Shown piece after piece: positions 46,183 through 58,800 of a stretch of DNA of 64,000 nt; within the stretch, counting starts at the first letter, position 1, and every line of letters begins with the position of its first letter. The notes below the pieces were generated by a model, which saw only the letters and a list, made by a program, of their open reading frames with translations, was not told the DNA's origin and did not search any database. Origin of the DNA: Gymnogyps californianus (Eukaryota > Chordata > Aves > Accipitriformes > Cathartidae); assembly GCF_018139145.2 (NCBI RefSeq), contig NC_059500.1:20026101-20090100 (forward strand). The letters are read 5' to 3'. The position numbers and the translations under genes were made by a program.

Positions 46183-49100
46183 CATAAATTAGCTCAGTTT
46201 TTGAAACTAATTAAAACTTAACTGCTGTAACTTCAGTTTCAGAGTGAAGACTGGAATTAAAAAAATACTGGCAATAGTTTCTTTGACAGGATTCTGTTCC
46301 AAATTGGCTGTTTCAATTAATACATTAACTTATAAATTGCTTAAAAGAGCATATGATTTGATATTTGTTTGTGTGCAGTGTTATATAATAACACATTTTT
46401 CAGTGTCTGAGCCTGTGTATGTATTGAGTAATAAGGAAAAAGTTCTCTTGATGAAGACTGTAGTATTAGTATAAACTGACTCAAGAAAGTCATTATTAGT
46501 GCCTAATAAACTGGTATCTAAAGTATTAGACTGTTAAATTGTGGAAAAAGGTATTTGGGTGTGCAGATAGGATATTTTTAAAATGATTCTAAACATATTG
46601 CAAGTCTTAATCTCCGGTAACTTAATACTATTAAGGGGTGGGCTTGGTTATGATTTGGACTTTCCAAATTAAAGGTCTTCCTGTGATTATAGATGGGTTA
46701 AAAAAAGTATTGTGCAAATTAATTTCTTACTGGCAAAGCTTCAGGGTCTTGTTAACTACTAGGCTTCATCTGGAAAAGCATGCACACGGAGCAGGTAATA
46801 TGCTTTGCATAAATACTAAATAATCTGCCCTTGAGCTCCCAGCTTGGCTTCTCTGGTACTGTTTTATTGCTACATGAACTGAAACTGTGAGATTGGAAGC
46901 TTTCCAGTGATGATGGACTTTCTTTGGCTTACAACTGCTTTCTTAGAGATCACCATTGCCGTAGTGCTGCTGCTAAATTTCTGGTGCCCTCTGTCCTCAT
47001 GTTGCCTGCTTGTTATTCCGTGTTCCTGATGCATCACGACTTACTTCTCAGCACCCTCAGAACCCAGCCTGTTATAGCTAAGTTTTCTGCTCAGTTAGCA
47101 AGGCTACGTGCTGTGCTCAGGCGACAGTTAAATACAAAGACAAAATGGGGAAATCTGAAATAAATGACAAAACTAGAACTGTTTTATCCTTCTAAAATGA
47201 AGTTGTGATTCATTAGAAGAATACAATTTTAAACTCATTTGACATGTGATTAGATAATGTATATGTGTCAACAAGTAAGCTATGGAAAACTTGTAAGCTA
47301 AGAATCCTATTAACTCTGAAATCAGATTTGGATTTCTTCAGGTTTGCCTGCATACCCAGTCCGTTCTGTAGTCCTGGTGCTCTGTTGTGGAGCCCATTGG
47401 TGTCATTGGTATGAACTATTAGTGCCTTTCACTGTTCCAAGATATGTTTTTCAGCACTTGGTAGTATGAAGATTTTGGTATGTGGAAAATAGTGCCAGGA
47501 AGTTTGGCCTTCCACTGCTACTGAGATTACCAAAGCATTGTGTTAGTAACTGTCTGTGCTTTTTTACTCTGGTGATGGCAGTAATATGCTGTGCTTAGGT
47601 GCATTGCTTCTATTTGTCATGAAGCCTGTGTGTTAGCACTAAAAAAAAATCTAGGATTGTTTGCCTTGTTATTTCTGACTGGAGAACCAGTAAGATACGG
47701 AACAGAAGTCTTTTTTCTGTGGTACTTAAAATATTTATGCATTCTGCTATGTCAGATGTACTGACCTACTTTCTAGGTACTAAATGGTGCCATTGAAGTC
47801 CTACCTCAACACACTCCATTTCTAGTTTTCTTATTTCTTCCCTAGCTTTTGTTGCACAGCGGGTGAGGAAAAATTACCTATTGCTTCCTGTTGAGTCTAT
47901 TCCTCTGAGATCTGTGGTTTGGAAAGTGACCTTAGGGTATCTAGTAGTGGTGCTTGAACCTGCAAGATTATGTTGTAGCCAAATGTGCTTGTATTTTTGT
48001 CTTAAATGCCTTTGTTTATACCATACCACACCACTGCATTCATGAGTCACTGCTGAAGTCCTTTTGCCTTGCATTAAGCAAGTCAATTGGACTGGAACCT
48101 GCATTTGCGTGTTTTGATTGTTCTCAGAACAAGTCTTTCATTCCCCCTTTCATAGTAAAGTGATCGTGTTTCTTCACCAAACAAATTTCCATGTGCTTCA
48201 TTGTTCAGGTGATAGGTTAGTCAGCTGTTGATAGTGATTTTTGAATATCGTCTAGTTATGACCATGCTATGAATATCCATGGTTCAGCAGATGCAGTTAT
48301 TCGGGTGGCTGTTCATATTCTTTGGTATGTATTCTCTACTGGCTTTTTGATTTTTGAAATGTTGTAATAAGCTATGATGTGAGTAATAATTTTACTTTGT
48401 GAGAAACAAGTTTAAGAAATGAAAGTGTCTTCAGTTCTAAGTGTTTAAAATAAGCTCCTGATGACTATCTTTAAAATGGCCTGTAGTACACAAAATACAC
48501 TATATGTTCAGAGGATGTTTTCTTTTACTGCACTGTGTTCCCAACATTGAAGCAAATGTAGCAAAAAAAATTTTGAACAGATATTTAACTCACACTGAAA
48601 TTTTGCCTATGTAGTAGCCAACTATCTTCTGAATTTTGGGGTTTTAAACCACTGTTGTCAAGTAGAAAAAAATATCCACTATTCTTATGGGCAAGATAAA
48701 AATGAAAGCTTTCTTGGGATTTGTTATTGCAGTAGTAGCTAACATCATGTTTTTGCTGAAATCCATGTTGGAATTAGTGTCTAGACAATGATGCTAAGTG
48801 GTGGAGAAGGGGAGTGGGGAAGCAAATTTATGACATAATTGAATGAGGCAGGGGAGAATAAGTAAATATATTTTATTTTCAGACTCTAGGAGTTACTGAA
48901 AGAACTGAAGTGTCCTTGCCATGAGTTTATAAATTGTGCATCTCAGAAATTCTAATTCAGAAAAAGTAATGAAATCATTCTAAGTTTGAATATCTTGCTA
49001 TAACTTCAATAACTGTGCAGCTTAAGCATTTCCTTAGATCAACAGATACTACTTGGAGAAAAAAACCCAGAAATAAAATTTTCTTTTGCAGAGCTGGCAT

Positions 49101-49430
49101 AAGATGCAATGAGTGTCTAAATATCGATTTTAAGTGTGTTTACCTACTCAGGAAGTAGTTTTGTAGGGTTTGGTTTTTTGTGTTTTTTTTTTTTTTTTAA
49201 ATATCTGTTGCATTAAGCCTTGAGATTTTTTTTAGCTTACTGCAGTCACACCAATATCTCTTGCCATTACGTGCTAGAATCAGAGGCTTTAACCTTACAG
49301 TAGTTCTTCTCACAGAGGATCTGTAAAGCAAATATAATTAGTTATAGCTTAATCATATGACTGGTTGAAGGGAGAGGTAATTTTGTTCAAGAATCTTACT
49401 GTATTGAATAACTTTGTTTTTCTTTAACAG

Positions 49431-49669
49431 AATTCCTGTAAATACTAGTAAATATTGCTGGTGTTGTGCATTCTGGAGATATATTTTTACTACAGATACT
49501 ACCAAGGCTTTGTGAATGGGATGAACACGCTGCTGTTGACTGCTTACTGACAGTAACCTGCTGGGCACTTCACTGGTGATGTTTTCATTCTCACATTGTC
49601 CAATTGGAGTTTGTTTATACTGTTTTTTAAAAAGAGGAAGACATCAAAGTGGAGTACCATAAACTTGAC
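49431..49669 (+). other. CSNK1G3: CSNK1G3 5' untranslated part of the start-codon exon, with upstream ORFs
   Basis: A strong acceptor, with a T-rich tract ending tctttaacag, lies at 49,421-49,430, so the exon probably starts at 49,431. A weaker alternative is the AG at 49,633-49,634. If the longer form is used, it carries three short upstream ORFs: 49,516-49,524 (2 codons), 49,521-49,550 (9 codons) and 49,579-49,662 (27 codons). The last one stops 7 nt before the start codon. Confidence 0.6.
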
Positions 49670-49841
49670 ATGGATAATAAAAAGAAGGACAAGCCAGATG
49701 AAAGAATGGCACGGCCTAGTGGGAGGTCAGGCCATAATCCACGTGGAACTGGTTCCTCAAATTCTGGAGTGTTAATGGTTGGCCCTAACTTCAGAGTTGG
49801 CAAAAAAATCGGATGCGGTAATTTTGGAGAACTACGGTTAG
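49670..49841 (+). CDS. CSNK1G3: CSNK1G3 coding exon 1 (start codon)
   Basis: The 172 nt run from ATG (49,670) to donor ag/gtaaga at 49,841/49,842. They encode the basic, Ser/Gly-rich tail, then [20 protein letters not shown] and ELRL, ending in the first base of a Gly codon. The context is favourable (G at -3 and +4). An in-frame GTG lies seven codons upstream, but the conserved family start is this ATG. The untranslated part probably extends left to 49,431. Confidence 0.96.
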
Positions 49842-52800
49842 GTAAGATCCTTGTTTCTTTATTTCAGTTTACATTATTCAAGGCCATTGTATGCGGTCTA
49901 GGCATGAAAATATCTACATAAACACACCATACAGCTCTTCAAACTACTTTCAGGCTTCAAGTAGGTTAAATTTGCCTTGCCCATCTTTTGTGGCTTGATC
50001 CTAGCCAGCGCAGGCTCTGTCACATATTAAGAATCTCTGTGGCAGGAGACTTTCTGGGACTAAAAACATTTTGTAACAGTGTGCAGTGCTATCCTAAATT
50101 CAGTCAGTTGTCTCTTCCAAGATGCTGGAAATTACTTCATGATTATTGTATTTTTGCTAGCTTTCCTTGCTTCCTGAAGCAGTTTATTCAGGCGTATTTG
50201 GGGCTAAGTGTATGTGAAACACATCCTCCTCCTGTAGGTTCAGCTTATAGTACTGTGGTCTTGGAGATCTCTTGGAGACGGTGTAGCAGGCACTACAATG
50301 TTTTTAATAGCAACAAGCTCTTGGATTCCTTGTTTTCCTTTCATCAGCAGCAGTGTAGGGAGGCTAAACAGTGAGCTGCTGTTAGACAGGGACAGTGAGA
50401 ATCCATCTGTAGTGAGGATCTGGGAGATGGGTAATTCAGTCAGTTCGCTGCTGAACAGATGGATGAAAATCAAGTGGTGAAGAAGGGACAGACTGAGAAG
50501 GACCTGTGGAATTTTGAAGAATTTGGGCAGCAAAGCTGGAAATTTTACCATTTATTAAACTAGACAGTAAAAGATGGATGTTGCTTTTGGAAGAGTATGT
50601 GTTTAGTTTTGGGGACTTAAATTTCCATGATGACAGCATGATTAACCAGGGTTTTCAAGATCTGGGAATTCTGTATGTGTTAACAAATGAAACTTGACAC
50701 TAGATGGCAAGAATTTATTCCAGTATTCCTGGAAGGTTTGAGTTAATGCACTGCTTCAAGGTTTAAAGAGAGATGAGATCAAAAGTGGGGTATTTGAGAG
50801 TAGGCTGGGCTATGTAGGTGTTGTATTTCTGTTGATCTTCTGCCTCTGGTAGAACTGCTACTTGTTGTCCCTCAGACAATGTTTTTAATACAGTGCTTGC
50901 ATAAAATATAACATGTTTATATATGCATGTTTATAACGTGCGTAAAATATAACATGTTATTAATATAGTGCTTTCTGGGGGGCCTTATATCTAGTCTGAG
51001 TCAGAATGTAAACAAGCTTAGCATATTAATACTGTAGAGGGATGAAAGATAACATTGCTGGAGTGCTGTCTGAGGATACTGAATTTAACACAGTCTCAGT
51101 AAGAGGTACTCTTGTTATTCCTATTAATAGTTAAACAAGATTGATTTATTTTGACCTTTAAAGTGTTATATATGTGCCTCTGCAGCTCACAAGTCAAGCT
51201 GAAACTGTCTTCAGCTTTTCCTAAACTTTTCTAAACTGGCTTTAAATGATAGCTTTTCTTTTTAAACCTCTCCATGAACTAAATCAAACCAGTCTAATTA
51301 ATGTCACATTTACTACTGAAGGCAACTGTAAACTAATAAAGCTAATTTTTTTTCCTGTCTGTTATCTTGGAGTGGTCACAATGTACAGAGCTGATTATCT
51401 ATTTCAGATCAATATCAGATTAACTCATTTGCTTGCAGCAGATAGAGTGAAATAATCTATTTCATTCTAAATACAATATTAAAGTAGTTAAGACTTAAAG
51501 TCTGATAGTACTGAAATAAAATAGGACAAACAAGTAAAAGAAATAGGAGAAAGATGATAGTGTAGTGTACTGTCCTGCAACAGCCACCAGGACAAGTGCA
51601 AGCTTTCTCTTTAACGTCTGCTTTTTTTGCATGTGTAGTAGAACTTTCAGATCCTCATTTACTGTTATTTGTGGGGTAAGATGTTTTAACCGTAAGTTAC
51701 TGAAAGCAGGAATTAAGATTGGTATTACAGATTCTTATATAAATTTGTTATTTTCACATTTACATTACTACAGTAGCAAGTAACTTAAAGTGGGCATCCT
51801 TCCTACAAAGACATACACAAGCACTTAATTTGTTTTATGTACTTAGGCAAACTGGAATGTATTTTGAGCATGTGTCTTAGGGTCGAATCTTAAAAACTTA
51901 AAGGAGGAATAAAGTTGCTAAAGAGCGGTGAAGTTGCATTTCAGGAGATAAAAATTCAGTTACAAATCAGTAGCCGTTGTAGTTCTTCCAGCTCAGAAGA
52001 AAGGAATGGCCAGACTTCTGTAGCGGCTTGTGGATCAAATGGTAAATTGGCTGTATGTAGCAAATGTCGTGTGTGATGTGCAACCATTAACTTGCAAAGG
52101 ACTAAATTGTTTTGAATATTGAGCTGTTAATCTTAAGGCTCTTCTGAGCTATAGTTAAGATAAACTGATGGGGTAGTAAAAGAAAGCTTGTTGCTGCTAC
52201 ATGTGATGCATTGCGTGATACCTGTTCTGTGTTTGGAGATAGATCAGCAGTCCTGTCAAATCTGCTGTCTTCCATATTTTAAAGAGACAATTGTCTTGAG
52301 TCACGACATGGAAAGTTACAATCTCCCTTCTGATGTTTCTTCAGAATAAGCCTGTCGTTACTGTATTTGGCTACTGAAACCCAATATCCCATCACTTAAC
52401 TGTAACTGGATTTGTTAGCTACTCCAGTAGGTGATTATCTATCTAATAGACTGAATGAGCAGGGCCCCTGCAAGAGTTCCTTTTAATGTCTTCTAGATTG
52501 TAATAATATGCAAAGACACAGAAGCAACTTCAAACAAAGTACACTTTTTGTCAAAAATGTAAGTCAAATGATCATAAGATAAGAAATAACTATTTAAGAT
52601 GCCTGGATTTCCACTCTAGTCCCTGGGTGGGTCTTGGAATTACCCATTCTTTTGGTGGTCAGATCAGGGCATGCTGCCCATACTGATTCTGTGTTTATTA
52701 TTGTACAGCCTTTAGGTAACTTGCTTTGTGTAAAGTTGATCCCTTAACAGACACGTGATTTTAATACATCTTTTTTCAGCTTTGCAAGAGTACTCTATTT

Positions 52801-55800
52801 TTAAAAATAAGGATTAGAGCTGAGATCATAGTCTTTGACTATAAATGTAACTGTCTTCGCAGGGAACCTTTTTGTCGTGGTCCATGCCTTTTCCCTGTTT
52901 AATTTCTTTAACAAAACTGAGCTAAACATGGGAAATTCAGACCTGAGTAATACTGCAGGAAAAAAAAGTAGGATTGTCATTAAAAATAATACACACTAAA
53001 CTCATTTGAAGACTGTAGAGAAACGAACAGTGTCGGAAGTGACAACTTATTTTTTCCTTTATCTGCTATTTTTTAATTTTGCACCTATAAAGCTTGTTTA
53101 ATATTTTAGTCATTGCATACAATTTGAAGTCATGCTTGTTGACATATGCTTATCCAGTGACAGAATCACTTTTAAAGCAGCAGATGCATTTTCCAAATGG
53201 TGTAACCATTTTACGCAGTAATATTCTTGCCCTGTTTGTCCTAACTTTAAGCATAGTAAATTACAGAATTGATGAAAAAAATAGTCCTAGTTAATTCTAA
53301 CTTTAATTAGTATCTGGTGTTCCAAAACCATATGATAATTTTAAAATAAATTTTAAGCAGTTTTCAGCAATCAATATGAAAATGTAGAATATCACATTCC
53401 ACTTACAGTAATTTATGAATTTTCAAGCTTCTCTAGTGTATTAAAAATTTTGCAAACTTGGTGAAATAGCTGAAACTGTCTCTGAGTGAAACTGCCACTT
53501 CTTACACTATTCAAGAACGAAGTTATTTTTAAAGTATGTTATCAGACTAACAAAGTCACATTTTTTTAAGTCACTACCAGAACACCTAGCACCTTAGATC
53601 AAAAATGTTTCAAAGACTTTCTTGAGGTTTAAATGGCATTTTACTTGAACAGGAAAGCCAATGTCTCACATTCTTGTTTTTGTTCTTTTTTCAAGGAAAA
53701 AATTTATACACAAATGAATATGTGGCAATTAAGCTGGTAAGTTAACTTTTTTTAAGGATTCGGGATGAGAAACTAATCAGAATTTTCCTTTCATGTATAA
53801 TGGTTTGATTTCCTTAATTGAAATCCTTAGTAGTCTTGTGTGTTTTCAACTGACTAGATGAAAGCAGTTAGTGATAGATGTAATTATATACTTAGGCCAT
53901 ATTGAATAAAGCCAGTGTTAATTGTTGTCACTGTTCTCAAGGCTAAATCTATGTTTGTAAAGTCGATGATTGACTGCTGCTTCAAGGGTATGTTCAGCAG
54001 TTGTCTTAGTAGATTCCTTTTTTGTGCAACAAGTAGAGGAACACCAAATTTAATGTGAATCTGAGGTAAGGTGACTGCAGAGAAGCTCCAGAAATTCTGC
54101 AGATTGCCTGTATTTTAACACCCTTATTCCCACCACAAAATGTTTTTCATCTGTAATCATTGGTATTTGCATATCTGTTTTGGTAGACATGTTTTATTTG
54201 CAATGATGTGTAAAATGTTTCCTTCACTTACAAACATGGTAAATTTGGATATTTTGTTAATATGTCATTGTTCTGCTTTTTCTGAATCTTTCACCAGAAC
54301 TCAGTTTACTTCATCTTTTACTTCTGGATACTTCTAACTTCTTGGTAAATGACTGTTTTTTGTAACCAAAGTATTTCAAGATGAAATTCAGTTGTTTACT
54401 TTTTGTCATTGAAGGAATTTTAGGACTCTCATTAATTTCTTGTTGCTGCAGTAGGACAGAATGTTTTTCATAGCATAGTAAGGTGAATTTCTGATTCCAT
54501 AAAGTGAAAGGTAAACTATGGAAACAGAAATATGTGACTTTAGAAGGGGAATCTAAAAAGCATTACAAATGTATATAATAAACTCCTGAAAAATATTTGT
54601 ATCACTATCCTTGCTTAGTAAAATACTTCAGGAGTAGTTACAGATTTAAAAACATCCAAGTTATGGTTTGAAAGAGCAACATTGGATGCAGTTTTGAGGG
54701 TTACCGGGTGTGCGTTAAACCAGATTTAAATCCATTTTATTTTAAAATGTCTTGAACTTATTCTGTATGTCTGGTAAAACTTGAAAATGGTCTGAGAATT
54801 CCTCTAGTTAAAGAATGTTCACTATAAATCACATTCAGAAATAGTTTGCAAGATAGTGATTTTTTTTTTTAAGCACTAATTACTTGATGATGTAAAGCAA
54901 GAGAACTTTTTAATCTGATCAGTGGGTTGTGGTAAAACCATTTTTATTATATGTGTAAACTATTAATACACTCAGCTACTGTTTCAACCCATTTCAACTT
55001 TCAAAGTGGCAACTTTTACTTTATTTGTTTCCAAATTACTCAATCTTACAGCTGTTCACTTACAGCTGTGCTAAAACTTTGAAGTATCATTATTGAATAA
55101 CTTTTACTGCACTGGTTCTTTAGTGACTTCAAGTAAGTCTGTAATTTACTACTAGTGCTTAAAGAACTCTGAATATGTAGTTAACTTTTCGAGTTGTCCT
55201 CTTACATTAGTGGTATGAAAAGCTATTGTCTTTGCAATAAACAACATATGGAAGGAATCATAGTGAAAATCAACACTGGAGCTGGCATCATCATTGTAAA
55301 GTAAAAATACATTTATTAGCAGGTAGAACTAGTGGGTTCTTTTAATATGGTTCTCATTTTTTTAATATCTTTCAGCTCTTGAATTTGTTTCCAAATTGGA
55401 AGGGATTTGAGTCACAAGGTTCAGTCTGTTAAAAGCAGCTGCATCAAATTATAGGAGTTAGTTGAATTTTGCTTTTTTACTGTTTTTCTTCTCCTATTGG
55501 AGACACTGCCAGGACTTTATTCTAACAGTTAGGTAGGTTGTGCTTGCTTGTGGTATACCATCCTTTCCCTTTTAAAATGTAAGCCTAACAGTTTTTCCCT
55601 GTCTCTGGTACTTATTCCCTTTGTGCTTTGAAAGCAGTCATTAGGCCTATGCTCACTCTTTGTTTTGTTATCCTAAAAGAGGCACTCTTAATTTCCTCTC
55701 TGTTTTGCACCTGTTGTAGTTCAAGTTTAGCCCTCCTGAAGGGGTTACTTGAATTATGTATGTATTCTAGTTTGAGCAGTTGCCCTTGGCAGGTATGGTT

Positions 55801-58800
55801 TTGGTAATATCTCTGCTGCAGTATCCTAAAATTGTATTTGTATTCCTCGTGGTAGCATTCCATTGTTGACGTACTGTTTTCTTGCGAGCAGCAAGACAAC
55901 TCCTATGCCAGATGTTTTGTGTAGAAACGGTAACCATATACTCTAGTGCAGGAGGATTGTGTGGGTTTCTCTCGAGAGCATGAGTTATAATGGCTGCATT
56001 TATACAGCAGCTTGCAGGAGTGCTTCTGATGTTAAAAGTAAATGGATTTTATAAACTACTGTTTTGACTTCAACTTCTCATCGTGTTAAATTAATGTTTC
56101 TATCCTGGACAAAATTATACAAGTATGTTCCTGTTTATGATGCTTATGGCAACTTCAGGACTTACTTGTGTAAGGAAATAGTTTAAACACCTCATTTTTC
56201 TGTGTGAGGCCTGAGGGTCATACAATGTATACATTTTAATGTATAAAGTTTGTATGTAAATGCATATTTATTCTGGTAAAATGGCTACAGTTCCAGGATC
56301 TTACTCTTAATCTGATTTCTTTCATTATGGCCTGTTCTGGTTGGGCAGATGCTCAAGTTTGAAAGATTAGAACAGACTTTAAGAACTGGAACGAGACTCT
56401 TAAGAACTGGCTTTATCAGTTGTGCACTGTCTAGTGGGGTTTGTATGTTTCTGCTGGTCTATTAGTATACAAATTGGTATCTTGTGATGAGGTAGTTCTT
56501 CAGCAGTAACCATTTGGCATACATGAACTGTACCTTTCCTGCTCACCTCTTCATTTATTGTTAGGTTTACTTCTTTTATTACATGATCGTCTACTTCACT
56601 TAAACCTGCTATTCCCTATTCAGCTCTTCCCTCTCCTTCATTCTTCCTCCCTTTCCCTGTGACAAATTTCTCCATTTCCCAAACTTATCTCCTCTGCAGG
56701 ATGCTTAACCACTAACCAAGTACCAATGAAACGAATTTCTGCTTGAACTGCTTCTGGAAATAAGTCAATTTTTCTTTCTGTCTTTGTGTGAAAGATCGCA
56801 GGTTATGAGGTAGTCACTGCTGCTTTTAATCTGTAATCTTTAATTCATTGATTCATTAATCATTCAACTGTTAAGATTTTAATCCTTAAAATTCTAAGTG
56901 CAGTGTGTGTGGAAAGAAGATTGCAGTAGGTTCGAAGGCTGGAATGATTTTTTTCCTGCTTTTTTGTTTTTCAAGAACTATTGCAATCTAGAATGATACC
57001 ATTTCAGAACCTCTCTAGAAGGCTGTAGTAAATCCAAATCAAGTGCAACTCTTTAATAGACTGATCTTTTCCTGTAACAAGAGCGCTATCTCTTGAAGAA
57101 TTTTTTCCTGAAAATAGCTTTTGTTTGCTGTTGCTTAAGAAAATATGAAGCAGAGACAGAAAATATACTGAGTAGGTGTTCTCACTGGATTAGTGAAAAC
57201 ATGAAAAGTAGGTAATAGCTGAATGTTTATATTGTGCTTTGGGTTAATGTCAGAGTTCTTGAAAATTTCTAACATTATGGTTAGAGTAAGTAAACTGTCT
57301 GTTTTCTCAAAGCTCTTTGGGAGTGAAGTGGCATATCTGGAAAAATGTATAGTAGTTTGTTCCATGTATTTGGCACAAAAATAATTGCAAAAAAAAAATT
57401 TAAACTTGAAACAGAATTCACATTTCATGTGTTTTTATTCTTTTGTTTGAATGTGTAAGTGTTCCACAAAAGAAAAAAGGGGGGGAAAAAACTTGGTTCA
57501 AAAGAACCTCTCTGAGCTAAAGAGCTGTTGTTTCTGCTGCTCAGGTAACCGGTGCTTAGTAAACTGCACATTAATTCTTTGATGGGAGCAAGACCCGGAG
57601 TCCCTCATTAAGAGAGTGAAATGCTCTTTTGCAGGGAAAAGAAGCTATCTAGGTTTTAATATAGAATCTTTGAAATAATTAGACTTGAATGTAAAAGCAG
57701 TGTGGTGAAGGTTGTTTACAGAACATTGCAGAAATCCTGGAACAGTTCTTTCAGGATGCTTTAGTGAAGACTGGAGCTTTTTCAAGTAAACAGAATACAC
57801 TAATTTCTTTTGGTAAGAGAAGTTGGCTTCAAAGCCCTCTGGGATTAACATGATTAAACAATTATGTGTTACCAAGCTTATTTTTAGATGCTGAAATGTA
57901 CTGAAATACTAATGAAAATAGAAAGAACTATGACTTGCCATTTCTTTTTTATTCTTGAATATGCTTTTTAGACTTATTCATAAAAATGTAGTTACAGTGG
58001 TGTATTCTTCACTCCTTTGTTATGGTGGAAGATTACATTTAACATACCTTTGCCTTGATTTATCCTTATCTATATATCTTTTTCTCATTTATCAGTAGTT
58101 CACTGTGTACTGCAAAGTGGGATGTGTAGGAACAATCCAAATTTCATGTAAAGAGCTTATTGTGCTTGCTCTCTCACAAGTTTTGTTGGAGAAAAGATTG
58201 TATTTCCTTTGTATGTTTGGACTTACTGAACAGTCAGGAAGATATCTAGACCTCCTTACAAAAATAAGGCAATTCCAGAAGACTGCAGCTAATAGATGGA
58301 CTACAATTACATATTAACGCATTTTTTTCACCATTACCAGAAGGGAGTAAAAGTATTTAATTGTCTCTCTGCTAGACAGGATTTAACTTCAGTCTTTGGC
58401 TGGGGTGCAGTTGTGAAGTAGACTTGTTTGACTCTTTGAGAACATTTGCCTTCTGGAGGCTTATCTGAACTGTTTCCTGCTGATGACCGGAACAAGCAGT
58501 GTTCATTTGAAAATGTGTAGATGTGTATGTCAAAAATTGGAAGCTGTTTCTTTTCCCTGGGACAATTTTTGGGGGGTCTATTGATGTGAATTTAATACAT
58601 ACAAGCTATTTTTCATCCTTATTATGGGGGCATCTTATAACTTTGAGTGCTGATTAAATTGTTAATGTACTATCAATTAAGGTGAAACTGTATAATTGAA
58701 CAAAATCAAACTGCCCATAAGCCAGTGTCTTGTCTTAGTATATTCAGCAGACATGCAGAGTTTTATGGACTAAAATATTCTCCTCTTAGCAGGCAGAATT

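Larger units (their letters stand above)
30222..49430 (+). other. CSNK1G3: CSNK1G3 intron 1 (about 19 kb)
   Basis: Long first intron running from the CpG island to the first coding exon. It holds the LTR pair at 44,476-46,182 and an antisense ORF-rich block at 40,357-41,430, both listed separately. The rest is AT-rich with T or A runs, for example about 32,966-32,982 and 49,184-49,198. Scattered open frames of 60-156 codons have no recognised similarity. I see no RNA gene. Confidence 0.65.

Noticed and set aside
55612..55899. Minus-strand frame of 95 codons in the intron between coding exons 2 and 3 of CSNK1G3
   Set aside because: The composition looks ordinary, but no family is recognised and there is no start context, splice support or neighbouring frame.
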